This document shows positions 50,891 through 60,100 of a DNA stretch of 64,000 nucleotides, piece by piece (the first letter of the stretch is position 1; every line of letters starts with the position of its first letter). Below the pieces are notes generated by a model. The model did not search any database and was not told where the DNA came from. It saw nothing but the letters and a program-made list of their open reading frames with translations. The translations under genes were made by a program, and so were the position numbers. The stretch comes from Gemmatimonadota bacterium (lineage in GTDB: Bacteria > Latescibacterota > UBA2968): assembly GCA_009838845.1 (NCBI GenBank), contig VXRD01000104.1, forward strand, positions 62,001 to 126,000. Direction: 5' to 3'.

Positions 50891-52087
50891 TTACACAGAA
50901 ACGACTTGTCGTGTGTCTTCAATTTCGGCGTCGAGATTGCCCGACAGGTCGTTGTTGTTGAGGTGAATGCGGTCGGCTTTTTCGCCGATGTGAACACCTA
51001 TGCGCTGGGTTGCTGTTTCGTCGTTGCCAATGCGATTATTTGTGAAGGTGAGATCGTGGGTTTCGCCCAGGATGCGCACGCCATAGCCTTTGTTTTTGTC
51101 GCCATTGTCGAGAATTTGATTGTTCTCAAAGGTGTTGCGATGCCCGCCCATGGGTTCGGATTCGTTGCGGAAGAGTATGCCTTCACAGCCGTTGCGCAAT
51201 GATCGGTTGTTGGAAAACAGATTGTCGGTGTCTTTGTGACCAATGGAGATGCCCGTGTCGCCATTGTCGATGAGGTCGTTGTTTTCAAAGACACCGTGTT
51301 TGACGCGCCAGCACAGAAAGAGGCCAATGCGACCGTTGTTTTCCGAGCGGCAGTTGCGGATGATGGGGTGCTGGCTGCCGCTGCCCGGGTGCAGGCCCAG
51401 GTGGGTATTGCCCGTGCAGGTGCAGTTTTCGACTGTGACGTGCTGGCTCTGCTGGAAGCTGATGCCATCGCCGTGATAATTTTTGATCGCGCAGTTTTGC
51501 AGGATCGTATGATGCCCCCGGTAGAGGAATATGCCGGCGCCGCGGCAACCGTTGAGGTGCGGGTTGTTTTCGCCGTTGCCATCTACAGTCAGATTTTCTA
51601 TTCGAGCATTTTCGATGTGGTAGCCGCTGATGACCGGGAAGGTGGTTGCAGCGCGCGCATTGCGAGAGACGAGGTAGTCGCCTCCCATAGGCACATTGAC
51701 GCCAAAGGTGTTGTCCTTTTGCCAGAGGATGGTACCGACGGCGGTGTGGAATCCACCGCCCTTATCGTCTGTGATGCTGACGCCGTAGCCCACTTTGAAT
51801 CCATCGAGATTTTCAAGAGTGATCTGTTCTTCGCCAAAATCTCCGTCGAGGAGAAGTGGGGCCTCAATGCCGTTTGCCTTCCGCAATGTGGTATTTTCGC
51901 CCTGTCCTTTGACCGTGATGTTGCTGCGGAGATGGAGCGCGTCGCGCATGATGTACGTGCCGGATAGGATTTCAACTGTGCCTCCGCCGAGCGCAGCCGT
52001 GTAATCGACTGCTGCTTGCAATGCGCGGTTGTCATTGCCGATGATGTCGGCATTTTTTTGTCCGACGGTGATGTGTAAGCCAGTCAT
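50891..52087 (-). CDS. Right-handed parallel beta-helix protein (pectate-lyase-like fold)
   Basis: 398 residues. N-terminal A-V-D-Y-T-A-A-L-G-G-G-T-V-E-I-L-S-G-T-Y, the typical cap of pectate-lyase-3-like proteins, then many ~22-residue coils with N and G at turns (V-E-N-C-T-C-T-G-N-T-H, I-R-N-C-R-S-E-N-N, F-E-N-N-D-L-I-D-N-G-D). The fold is common in polysaccharide lyases, hydrolases and epimerases. No catalytic residues can be pinpointed and no signal peptide is present. It is followed upstream in the operon by an oxidoreductase gene (15-nt gap). Confidence 0.85.
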   Translation of the reverse strand: MTGLHITVGQKNADIIGNDNRALQAAVDYTAALGGGTVEILSGTYIMRDALHLRSNITVKGQGENTTLRKANGIEAPLLLDGDFGEEQITLENLDGFKVGYGVSITDDKGGGFHTAVGTILWQKDNTFGVNVPMGGDYLVSRNARAATTFPVISGYHIENARIENLTVDGNGENNPHLNGCRGAGIFLYRGHHTILQNCAIKNYHGDGISFQQSQHVTVENCTCTGNTHLGLHPGSGSQHPIIRNCRSENNGRIGLFLCWRVKHGVFENNDLIDNGDTGISIGHKDTDNLFSNNRSLRNGCEGILFRNESEPMGGHRNTFENNQILDNGDKNKGYGVRILGETHDLTFTNNRIGNDETATQRIGVHIGEKADRIHLNNNDLSGNLDAEIEDTRQVVSV

Positions 52088-52102
52088 GGGAATCTCCGTG
52101 GG

Positions 52103-53146
52103 TTAATCGATGCGAATTTCCTGTCCGGTTTCGCCACTTTCGAGCAGGGCTTCCATCATTTGCTGCACCTGATATCCGTGATGCAGGGGTGCTTCGCAGG
52201 TTTTGCCGTCGAGGATGCAGTCGATAAAGTGGCCCGCAATGCGGTCCCATGCCTGGGTTGCAAGCGGGATATCGACGGCGATGTCGTGTGGGACGCCGTC
52301 CTGTGTTTTGTAGATTTTGAGCGGGCGGAATTGCGCGCCTGCTTCGTCGCCAAAGAGTTCGATCTGGAGTTCATTGGGCTGATGAGATGCCCAGAAGCTT
52401 TCGACCTGAAGACCCGCGCCGTTTTCAAAGCGGATGAACCCACCGGCATAGTCGTCAGCGGCGTATTGTTCGTAGGTGCTGCGCGGGACTTGTCTAAAGC
52501 CCCAATAGCCGCGTCCGCGCGGTCCAAATTTTGCGCCGCACACGCCTGTGACGGTGGCGGGTTTGGGCATGCCGAGCAAGTACCACACGGCGTCGAGGAC
52601 GTGGACGCCCATGTCGCGGAATGCGCCGCCGCCTTTTTGGATGAATCCGAGGTTCCACGCGGGGATGCCGCTTCGGCGCACGCTGCGGGCGCGGGCGTAG
52701 TAGAGGTCGCCAAAATAGCCTTCGCGCGCGAGGTTGCCCAGGTACTGGCACTGGTCGGAAAATCGGGTGGAGAGCGACATCATGTTGACGACGCCAGATG
52801 CTTCGGCGGCTTCGACGAGTTTTTGTGCTGCTTGCTCAGAATCCGATAGTGGTTTGGTGACCATGACGTGTTTGTCATTTTTGACGGCTTCGAGTGCGAT
52901 GGGCACATGCCACTGGTTTGGGGTGCCTACAAATACCGCGTCGATGTCGGGGTCTTTACACATTTCTTTGTAATCGGTGTAGAATTTCTGTTCGCCGGGC
53001 AGTTCGCGGGCAAATTCTTCCATTCTTTCGGGGATCAGGTCGCATAGTGCGACGACTTCGCCGCGATCATTTTTCGCAAGGGCGCGGCCATTGGGTTTGC
53101 CAATGCCCATACCGACGACACATACGCGGACTTTTTTTTCTGGCAT
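52103..53146 (-). CDS. Gfo/Idh/MocA family oxidoreductase
   Basis: 347 residues. Dinucleotide site V-V-G-M-G-I-G (residues 9-15), catalytic Lys in V-T-K-P-L-S (T in place of the usual E), and domain-2 motif R-D-M-G-V-H-V-L-D, where the His is often catalytic. Probably acts on a sugar or cyclitol. AGGAG precedes the ATG. It is transcribed before the beta-helix gene, hinting that both act on the same carbohydrate. Confidence 0.9.
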   Translation of the reverse strand: MPEKKVRVCVVGMGIGKPNGRALAKNDRGEVVALCDLIPERMEEFARELPGEQKFYTDYKEMCKDPDIDAVFVGTPNQWHVPIALEAVKNDKHVMVTKPLSDSEQAAQKLVEAAEASGVVNMMSLSTRFSDQCQYLGNLAREGYFGDLYYARARSVRRSGIPAWNLGFIQKGGGAFRDMGVHVLDAVWYLLGMPKPATVTGVCGAKFGPRGRGYWGFRQVPRSTYEQYAADDYAGGFIRFENGAGLQVESFWASHQPNELQIELFGDEAGAQFRPLKIYKTQDGVPHDIAVDIPLATQAWDRIAGHFIDCILDGKTCEAPLHHGYQVQQMMEALLESGETGQEIRID

Positions 53147-53250
53147 GATGCACTCCTGGTGTTAAATTGGATGGGTTGTGAGAATGCGCCCTGTATTATG
53201 CAAAAAAAAGAGGGATTTACCAATATAATTTCACGGAAAGGATATGTGTT

Positions 53251-54375
53251 ATGCTCACTATAGAAGGTTGTCGTAACCGGCAGCAGCGATTTCGAGCGCG
53301 TCTCTCCGAGGAGGGGATTGACGCGGTTATTATTACAGATTATCGGGATATCTACTATTTGACCGGTGTGCTTCTGTCGGCATATCCATCGTTTTCTTTT
53401 CCCGCGCTTCTGTATTTGGAGACCGAGGGAGGATCGTGGCTGGCGTCAACGACTGACGAAGGGGATGCGGCTGTGGATGAGCGCGTGGTGTACGATTCGC
53501 ATGTGCTTTACACTATGAATCCCGATCCGATGCGCTTGCTGAATGCGGCTGTGGCGCAAAAGCTCCGCGATTGCCGGGGTATTTCTCGTTTGGGCTGGCA
53601 GCAGGAAGCCACGCCCAAGTTGCTCGCCGATACAATAGCAGATGCTCTGGGTGGCGAATGGGTGGGGATAGACGATTTGTTGATTGCACAGCAGATGAGT
53701 AAGGATGCCGATGAAGTTGCGATGTTGCAAAAGGCGATTGATATTAATCTGCGGGCTTATGACCGCGTGCAAGAGGTGATTGCGCCGGGTGTGAATGAAC
53801 TGGATGTGCTCGCGGCGGGTCAGCAGGTCGCGCTGAATGCCGCGGGTGAGGTGTTGCACCACGGGGGCGATTACCAGTGCGGGCAATTGGGTGGGCCTGC
53901 CAGAGATCGGATTATTGAAGATGGGGAGTTGTATGTTATTGACGCACAGACAGAATATCACGGGTACTGGTCCGATCTGTGTCGTACTTTTGCCGTGGGC
54001 GATCCCACAGATTTGCAGGCGTCGGTGTACGATCTTTTGAAAGCTATTTTAGAGGATGTTCCCAATCTGGTAGGGCCTGGTGGACGGGGGACTGTACTGT
54101 GGCATACGATTGATGAGAGAATCCGCGAGCATCCCCATTTGTCCGATATTGGACTGATTCATCACGCGGGACACGGCGTGGGGATTCGCGCACACGAGCC
54201 GCCCGATTTGAATCGGGACCGAGAGGGTATTTTTGAGGTGGGTACGGTCTTTTCCTGTGAGCCGGGTGCGTATAGCGAGGCATTGAACGGGGGCATTCGG
54301 TTGGAGAATACGTTTTTGGTGACGGAAGATGGGGTGCAGAATCTGACGAATTATCCGCTGGTGTTAAAGCGGTGA
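53251..54375 (+). CDS. M24 family metallopeptidase (Xaa-Pro peptidase-like)
   Basis: 374 residues: creatinase-like N-terminal domain (I-T-D-Y-R-D-I-Y-Y-L-T-G) and pita-bread catalytic domain with metal ligands in Y-V-I-D-A-Q and S-D-L-C-R-T-F, H-H-A-G-H-G-V-G, C-E-P-G-A-Y and R-L-E-N-T-F. An aminopeptidase cleaving before Pro, or a related amidohydrolase, cytoplasmic. AAAGGA lies 9 nt before the ATG. Divergent from the oxidoreductase at 52103, convergent with the next. Confidence 0.92.
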   Translation: MLTIEGCRNRQQRFRARLSEEGIDAVIITDYRDIYYLTGVLLSAYPSFSFPALLYLETEGGSWLASTTDEGDAAVDERVVYDSHVLYTMNPDPMRLLNAAVAQKLRDCRGISRLGWQQEATPKLLADTIADALGGEWVGIDDLLIAQQMSKDADEVAMLQKAIDINLRAYDRVQEVIAPGVNELDVLAAGQQVALNAAGEVLHHGGDYQCGQLGGPARDRIIEDGELYVIDAQTEYHGYWSDLCRTFAVGDPTDLQASVYDLLKAILEDVPNLVGPGGRGTVLWHTIDERIREHPHLSDIGLIHHAGHGVGIRAHEPPDLNRDREGIFEVGTVFSCEPGAYSEALNGGIRLENTFLVTEDGVQNLTNYPLVLKR

Positions 54376-54398
54376 AATAGAGAGTACAGGTCGCCTGC

Positions 54399-55388
54399 TC
54401 AGAGTGTGAGCACATTGCCCGTGTCCGCAGCTTCACGTGCTTGTAGGCACAGGCGCGTGACTTTTATGGCTTCGTCGGGACCGATGATGTGAGGTGCTGT
54501 GCCCGTGCGTTCACCGTGGAGGTTGACGAGGAAATTTTCTTCGGGTGGCAGGGGCAAGTCGCGTGGTGCTTCGCCCGAGCGTATCAGATGCGTGCGGTCG
54601 TCGATGACTTCGATGACGCCTTCTGATCCGGCGATTCGGAGGCGGTCGTCGCCGTGGGTGGGTGCTGTTGGGGGGCGCAAATAATCGAGGTTGATCATTG
54701 CCGTGCCGCCATTGCTCAGGCGGAAGAGCATGCCGCCGTGGTCTTCACAGCCGGGATAATCGGGATGGGCGAGGTTGCCGTGAAGCGCGGCGACTTGTGT
54801 GTATTCACGCCCGGTTGTCCAGCGCGTGTAATCGACGGCGTGGATTGCGACCCAGGGGATTGTGCCGCCGTAAGTTTCTCGCTTTTTGAAAAAGTCTGGG
54901 CGCGTGCCAAAGCGATAGGATTTTTGCGCGGTTGCCAGAATGGGTTCGCCGATGAGACCGTCTTGAACTGCCTGGTGTGCTGCGCGAAATGCGGGGGATA
55001 GTCGCAGGCCAAACATGGCGGTGAGGCGAATCCCGCTGTTTTTGACCGATTTTTCAAGGGCGTCGAGATCTTTCAGGGTGGTTGCAACGGGTTTTTCACT
55101 GACGATGTCGATTCCGCGGTTTGCAGCGGCTATTGAGGCTTCGGCGTTGAGGGAATACGGACGACATATACTGACGAGATCGATTTCTTCGGTGTCGAGC
55201 ATGTGGCGATGGTCGTCATACAGGCGGGTGTGTGCGGTGAATGCCGCGTGCGATTTGACTCTGGCGAGGGTGTCGTCGGGATGCCCTTTGGCGCAGGCGA
55301 TGAGTTGTGCGCCGGGGATGTGCGCGATGCCGTCGAGTACCATGTTCTGATGTCCGTCGCTGCCGATTTGTGCAATTTTGAGTGGCAT
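54399..55388 (-). CDS. Gfo/Idh/MocA family oxidoreductase
   Basis: 329 residues. The nucleotide site is atypical (A-Q-I-G-S-D-G-H-Q-N at the start rather than G-x-G-x-x-G), while the catalytic S-E-K-P (about residue 97) and domain-2 motif V-A-I-H-A-V-D-Y are in place. The atypical P-loop suggests a divergent cofactor mode. AGGAGCAAG precedes the ATG. Divergent from the heparinase-like gene 59 nt away, so they may share a control region and a substrate. Confidence 0.85.
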   Translation of the reverse strand: MPLKIAQIGSDGHQNMVLDGIAHIPGAQLIACAKGHPDDTLARVKSHAAFTAHTRLYDDHRHMLDTEEIDLVSICRPYSLNAEASIAAANRGIDIVSEKPVATTLKDLDALEKSVKNSGIRLTAMFGLRLSPAFRAAHQAVQDGLIGEPILATAQKSYRFGTRPDFFKKRETYGGTIPWVAIHAVDYTRWTTGREYTQVAALHGNLAHPDYPGCEDHGGMLFRLSNGGTAMINLDYLRPPTAPTHGDDRLRIAGSEGVIEVIDDRTHLIRSGEAPRDLPLPPEENFLVNLHGERTGTAPHIIGPDEAIKVTRLCLQAREAADTGNVLTL

Positions 55389-55447
55389 GGTGTTCTTGCT
55401 CCTGTTGTTGAGATTTGGAATGATGGCTTTAATTAACGGAGGATCAG

Positions 55448-57367
55448 ATGCTTTCGCAAAAGTATTCGGAAGACGTGTTAAAAGATATTTTGATTCCGCG
55501 GGATGACTGGCAGCCTTTTCCCACGGCGTTGACGCGCTATGCGTGGGATGCGTTGCCAGACGCGGTGCGGCAGGCGCAAATTGCGCGGGGGGAAGATCGC
55601 CTGAATTTTGACTGGCCGGGCGTACCTGCGGTGCGGTTTTTGGATTATGCGCGCAATGGGAATCGCTCGCGGTACGAGAGCTTGAGTTTTGGGCGGCGCA
55701 CGGCGCTGTCCGATCTGGTTCTGGCAGAGTGTGTGGAGGGCAAAGGCAGATTTTTGGATGATATTACCAATGGTATCTGGTGCATTTGCGAGGAGTCTTT
55801 TTGGGGTGTGCCCGCGCATATTGGTGTGCAAAAGGCGGGTAGTGGTCTGCCGGATACGGCTGAGCCGATTGTCGATCTGTTTGCCGCAGAAACGTCGGAA
55901 TTGCTGGCGTGGACGGTTTATTTTCTGGGCGCACAACTCGACGCGGTTTCGCCTTTGATTGTGCCGCGCATTGCGCGTGAGATGCAATATCGCATTTTGA
56001 CGCCTTTATTGGAGCGCGAAGATTTTGGCTGGATGGGATATTCGGGTGCGCGCGTGAACAATTGGAATCCGTGGATTGTGTCGAATTGGTTGACTTCTAC
56101 TTTGTTGATGGAGACCGATGAAGCGCGGCGGGTTGCTTCGGTGTTTAAGGCGATGCAGACAGTGGATAATTTTATCGATCCGTATCCGGAGGACGGGGGG
56201 TGTGACGAGGGACCGGGCTATTGGGGGCGTGCGGGGGCATCGCTTTACGATTGTTTGGAGTGGCTTTACAGTGCAACGGGTGGGTCAATTGATGTGTACG
56301 ATGAGCCGCTCGTTCAGAATATTGGCAAGTTTATCTATCGGGTGCAGATTGCGGATCGATATTTTATCAATTTTGCCGATGCGTCGCCTGTGGTGATGCC
56401 AGCTTTTGCGGTTGTCTATGGCTATGGCAAGCGCATTGGGGATGACGCGATGGTGGCTCTCGGCGCGTGGTCTGCAAAACAACAGGGCGTTGCCGAGAAG
56501 GGTCTTTCGGAGTCTTTTGGGAGCATGGGGCGCGCATTGCCCGCGCTGTTTTCTCTGAATGAGATTCTCGATGCAGAAGCTGCGCAGCCGTTGCCGCGCG
56601 ATGTGTTTTTGGACGAGATTGAGGTGTTTGTCGCTCGCGATCAAGGGGGTTCGGCAGATGGATTTTTTGTGGGGGCAAAGGGCGGGCACAATGCCGAGAG
56701 TCACAATCACAATGATATCGGGCATGTGGTGGTTTATTTAGATGGCCAGCCAGTGCTCGTGGATGCGGGGGTCGAGACTTATACGGCTAAGACGTTTAGC
56801 AGTGAGCGGTATGACATTTGGACGATGCAATCCCAATATCACACGTTGCCGACGGTGAATGGACAGATGCAGATTCCCGGGCGGGTTTATTCGGAGGCGG
56901 GGATTGATTATCACTACGATATTGCCGCTCGAGATGTGTCATACACGGCGAGCGAGGCAGATGCGACGTTCACGTTGGATCTGGCACAAGCCTATCCGCC
57001 AGAGGCTCAGATTGATTCTTGGATGAGGACGGTTGTTTTGCATCGCGGCGAGGGTGTGACGATTGCAGATCAATATGCGTTAAAAGCCGTGACGGGCGAT
57101 GTTGTGATGAATGTTTTGACGGCGTGTGGTGCTGAGGATAGCGGCGATGGGACAATCGCGTTGAACGAGGTAGAGTTGGCGGATGGACGAGTATCAGGCG
57201 CGGCGCGTTTGCACTATGATGTGGATGTATTCGATGTGGCGATTGAAGATATTGCGATTGAAGACGCGCGATTGAAGACTATTTGGGGCGATTTGTTGCG
57301 AAGAATCACGCTGACGGTTAAGAATCCCGAGCCGCGTGGCGGGTGGACAATTCGAGTGACGCGGTGA
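55448..57367 (+). CDS. Heparinase II/III-like polysaccharide lyase
   Basis: 639 residues: N-terminal alpha/alpha toroid (to about 370) with W-I-V-S-N-W-L-T-S and D-E-G-P-G-Y-W-G-R-A-G, then the heparinase II/III beta-sandwich with N-A-E-S-H-N-H-N-D-I-G-H and D-A-G-V-E-T-Y-T, the metal and active-site region of this family. It cleaves uronic-acid polysaccharides (heparin-like, alginate-like) by beta-elimination. No signal peptide is visible, which is unusual and suggests action on imported oligosaccharides. ACGGAGGAT precedes the ATG. Confidence 0.9.
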   Translation: MLSQKYSEDVLKDILIPRDDWQPFPTALTRYAWDALPDAVRQAQIARGEDRLNFDWPGVPAVRFLDYARNGNRSRYESLSFGRRTALSDLVLAECVEGKGRFLDDITNGIWCICEESFWGVPAHIGVQKAGSGLPDTAEPIVDLFAAETSELLAWTVYFLGAQLDAVSPLIVPRIAREMQYRILTPLLEREDFGWMGYSGARVNNWNPWIVSNWLTSTLLMETDEARRVASVFKAMQTVDNFIDPYPEDGGCDEGPGYWGRAGASLYDCLEWLYSATGGSIDVYDEPLVQNIGKFIYRVQIADRYFINFADASPVVMPAFAVVYGYGKRIGDDAMVALGAWSAKQQGVAEKGLSESFGSMGRALPALFSLNEILDAEAAQPLPRDVFLDEIEVFVARDQGGSADGFFVGAKGGHNAESHNHNDIGHVVVYLDGQPVLVDAGVETYTAKTFSSERYDIWTMQSQYHTLPTVNGQMQIPGRVYSEAGIDYHYDIAARDVSYTASEADATFTLDLAQAYPPEAQIDSWMRTVVLHRGEGVTIADQYALKAVTGDVVMNVLTACGAEDSGDGTIALNEVELADGRVSGAARLHYDVDVFDVAIEDIAIEDARLKTIWGDLLRRITLTVKNPEPRGGWTIRVTR

Positions 57368-57386
57368 TGTTGGATTTCCGGAACTA

Positions 57387-57424
57387 AAAGAGGAGCAAGG
57401 TTATAAGGACTTGCTCCTCTTTTT
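57387..57424. terminator. Bidirectional terminator between convergent genes
   Basis: AAAGAGGAGCAAG (57387-57399) pairs over 13 bp with CTTGCTCCTCTTT (57410-57422), loop of 10; T-rich on both outward sides. It separates the heparinase-like gene from the beta-lactamase-family gene. Confidence 0.88.
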
Positions 57425-58517
57425 ATTCGATTAAGGCTTCGGAGATTGCGTCGTGAAATTCGGGGCGAAGATGGGCAATTTGAATGTTCTCGCGGGTGGG
57501 GTGTACGCGGTTGGTGAGGAGGATGACGCCGAGGTCTCGTATGGGGTCTCCCCATACGGATGTGCCAGTGAATCCGAGGATGCCGAAGGATTTGTCGCTA
57601 AAGTAGCGGCCGCTCGAACTTGCGCCGGGTGAGACGGTGTCCCAGCCGAGTGCCCAGGTGCTGTTGGACGCGATATTGGCGCGGGTGGTGAATTGTGGAA
57701 TGCTCTGTTTGGGAAAGATGCCTGTGCCGAGCCATGCGAGCAGGCATTTCGACAGGTCATGCGCTGTGGAAAAAAGACCGGCGTGGGAGGCGATACCACC
57801 CATTGCGGCGGTGTTTTCATCGTGGACTTCACCGTGTACGAGGTGATCGCGCAAGTCGGAGCCATCTTCCGTGGGCGCAATGCGGTGTTTGAGATGGGGC
57901 GGTGGACAGTACAATGTGTCGTTCATTTTGAGCGGTTCGAATATGTGCTGTTTGACGAGGTGATCCAGGCGGTGGCCGCCGATGGTTTCGAGGATTTTAC
58001 CCAGGGTGAGAAAGCCAAGATCGCTGTACACGGTGTCTGTGCCGGGTTCATAAATTAAGGGGTGTTGGCAGGCTGCGTTGAGCATGGCATCGCGGATGTC
58101 AATATCGTGCGTTGTGCTTTGGTTTTCGTACAGGTGAACATGTGCGGGCAGGCCGCTGCAATGGGCGAGCAGGTGCCGGACTGTGACGCGATTTTTGTTC
58201 TTTCCGGTGAAGGAGGGTACATAATATTGCACGGGTGCGTCGAGATTGAGGCGATCTTCATCGGTAAATAACATGCAGAGTGTTGTGGTGGCGATGACTT
58301 TGGTGACGGAAGCGAGGTCGTAGAGAGTATTGATTTGCACGGGTGTGGCGTTGGGTTGATAGGTATGGTGGCCCACAGCCCAGCAGGTGACGATGCCCGC
58401 ACGGCGCAGGACGAGACCGACAGCACCGGGGGTGGTGCGGGTATGCACATGGTGTTGTAATACTCGACGGGCGCGGTCGAGTTTTTGCGAATTAAAACCG
58501 AGTTGTTCGGGTGTCAT
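57423..58517 (-). CDS. Beta-lactamase-family serine hydrolase (class C / esterase type)
   Basis: 364 residues from ATG 58517 (GGGAGG 6 nt upstream; the longer frame overlaps the promoter of the divergent gene and is not protein-like). S-x-x-K nucleophile in L-A-S-V-T-K, second motif Y-S-D-L-G-F, and F-G-I-L-G-F-T-G-T near the C-terminus in place of K-T-G. No signal peptide. These are generally esterases or D-amino peptidases; true beta-lactamase activity is not implied. Confidence 0.9.
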   Translation of the reverse strand: MTPEQLGFNSQKLDRARRVLQHHVHTRTTPGAVGLVLRRAGIVTCWAVGHHTYQPNATPVQINTLYDLASVTKVIATTTLCMLFTDEDRLNLDAPVQYYVPSFTGKNKNRVTVRHLLAHCSGLPAHVHLYENQSTTHDIDIRDAMLNAACQHPLIYEPGTDTVYSDLGFLTLGKILETIGGHRLDHLVKQHIFEPLKMNDTLYCPPPHLKHRIAPTEDGSDLRDHLVHGEVHDENTAAMGGIASHAGLFSTAHDLSKCLLAWLGTGIFPKQSIPQFTTRANIASNSTWALGWDTVSPGASSSGRYFSDKSFGILGFTGTSVWGDPIRDLGVILLTNRVHPTRENIQIAHLRPEFHDAISEALIE

Positions 58518-58622
58518 TTGTGCCTCCCAGTTTCCAGCCTCTTGCACATCGCATTTCTGTGTTCTATATTGTTGAAAGTACGAGACAAAAACAAGGGGAA
58601 TTTGACAGGGAAAGGTCGTTTT

Positions 58623-59270
58623 ATGAGATATCGACATATCTTTGGAATGGGTGCGTTTATTGCTCTGTTTTTTGCGATGTGTATGCCCGCTGAGGGACAG
58701 GTGAATGTGGAACGGCTCGAGAGCATTGCGCGACATGTGGCGCAGGCGGTTTTAGCTGAGGGGGATTCTCTGACGGCAGAGCAGGTTGCATGGGTCGAGC
58801 GCATGACCGCGCAATTGGCGGAGGATGTGGTGTTTCTGGACGAACAAAAACAGCGGTTGGAAGAAATGCGTCGCGAAAGAGATGCGTCGATTCGGAATAT
58901 CGCGAATCAGATTGCCAAAGGGATCGGTGTTCTGATTGCTCTGCTGGTTTTGTGGGCGATTTTCCGTGTCTTTAGAAGGGGGTTGCGTGCCGAGTCGGGA
59001 GATGATCCTCTTGGGGTGTTGATTGCGATGCGCACAGAAGCGCGGGCGCAGAAACTCGGCGAGATGCTTGTTAAAGAAAATTTGGCGACGGGTGGAACTG
59101 TCGCACCGAGTGTCCGTTCAATCTATCGCAGGGAGGATGGGGTGCGAGAAGCTGCTGAGGCGATGGTTTTTTTGAAGACGACGCGTGCACAATTAAGCAG
59201 TTTGATGGACCGAGCAGAGGAATTGGGTGGGGGCAAGACGCCAGAACTCGTTGTGATACGTGAGGTGTGA
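58623..59270 (+). CDS. Membrane-anchored protein with C-terminal CutA-like domain (first of a pair)
   Basis: 215 residues from ATG 58623 (GGAAAGG upstream). Layout: signal peptide 1-25, helical segment 28-95 with a coiled-coil run (L-D-E-Q-K-Q-R-L-E-E-M-R-R-E-R), transmembrane helix about 100-118, basic stop-transfer R-V-F-R-R-G, then 130-215 matching CutA: V-L-I-A-M-R-T-E-A-R-A-Q-K-L-G, V-R-S-I-Y-R-R-E-D-G-V and V-F-L-K-T-T-R. The CutA Cys in A-A-C-V-N is replaced (A-T-G-G-T). CutA proteins are normally small soluble cytoplasmic trimers linked to metal tolerance; a tethered form is unusual. The next gene has the same layout, 4 nt on. Confidence 0.75.
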   Translation: MRYRHIFGMGAFIALFFAMCMPAEGQVNVERLESIARHVAQAVLAEGDSLTAEQVAWVERMTAQLAEDVVFLDEQKQRLEEMRRERDASIRNIANQIAKGIGVLIALLVLWAIFRVFRRGLRAESGDDPLGVLIAMRTEARAQKLGEMLVKENLATGGTVAPSVRSIYRREDGVREAAEAMVFLKTTRAQLSSLMDRAEELGGGKTPELVVIREV

Positions 59271-59274
59271 AAGC

Positions 59275-59952
59275 ATGTTAAAAGTCTGGACCGTCATTCT
59301 GTTTGGATTTTGTTTTATTGTTTCCGCAGGGGCTGAGGAAGAGGATGCCTCGCGTATTGCGCGCGAGATGGTTCGCTCTCTGTATGGCTATGAGCGCGTG
59401 AAGCCATTGCCACCTGTGGCGAATGCACAGGTGCGCGTTATTGCGAGAAAGCTGGCTGCGGAGTCAGACGAGCGTTTTCAGCATGCGTTTTTTCAGGCGG
59501 GGGATCGCGAGCAGGGCGCGTTTTTTAGCGGGCTGATGAAGCACGTTATTATCGGGGTGATGATTTGTCTGGTGTTTTTTGTGGTGCATACGGTTGTGCG
59601 AAAACTCGATGCGGCGCGGCGTCTGGGGAAAACAGATCGCGATGTCGCAGTTCAAGGTGGGTTGCGAAATGCGCCTTATATTCTGGCTCTTTCCATGTCA
59701 TCTGAAACAGAGGCAAGTCGCGTTGGGCACGCGCTTGTTGCCGAGCGGTTGGCTGCACGGGTGGATGTTTTTTCGCAGTATTTTTTGTCACCGGATCGAG
59801 ATGAAGGTACTGTGCTTTTTGTGATGACTGTAAAAGGTCGCTTGAGGTCACTAAAAAAACGGTTGGGAGATTTGTCTATTTCATTTTCCGTGTCTCACGG
59901 ACACAGGTCCTATTTAACGTGGATTGCCGATGCGGCTGATGGGAGAGGGTAA
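59275..59952 (+). CDS. Membrane-anchored protein with degenerate CutA-like domain (second of a pair)
   Basis: 225 residues from ATG 59275, 4 nt after the previous stop. Signal peptide 1-20, soluble region 21-87, transmembrane helix about 88-107, basic R-K-L-D-A-A-R-R, then 134-220 resembling CutA: Y-I-L-A-L-S-M-S-S-E-T-E-A-S-R-V-G-H-A-L-V-A-E-R, L-A-A-R-V-D-V-F and V-M-T-V-K-G-R-L-R-S-L. It aligns with the preceding protein in both topology and domain order despite low identity. The two likely form a hetero-oligomer at the inner membrane; partner or ligand unknown. Confidence 0.68.
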   Translation: MLKVWTVILFGFCFIVSAGAEEEDASRIAREMVRSLYGYERVKPLPPVANAQVRVIARKLAAESDERFQHAFFQAGDREQGAFFSGLMKHVIIGVMICLVFFVVHTVVRKLDAARRLGKTDRDVAVQGGLRNAPYILALSMSSETEASRVGHALVAERLAARVDVFSQYFLSPDRDEGTVLFVMTVKGRLRSLKKRLGDLSISFSVSHGHRSYLTWIADAADGRG

Positions 59953-60100
59953 GGATGTGCGCGAGACGTTTTGGTGGGCAGTTATCAGTTTAGGATATGT
60001 AGGGCTTTATGGCTGGGGTTTCGGACAATCTCAGGTGTTTGGGCTTGTATAAGTTTGAAAATTTGATATTTTAAAAAAGAAAACGGTCTGGCACTCTTCT

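Noticed and set aside
51236-51967. 243-codon open frame on plus, opposite the beta-helix gene
   Set aside because: Antisense shadow of the repetitive beta-helix coding sequence; Ala/Val/Asp-rich with no motif and no ribosome site.
57423-58517. True beta-lactamase / resistance gene
   Set aside because: The third motif K-T-G is absent and there is no signal peptide; an esterase-type member is more likely.
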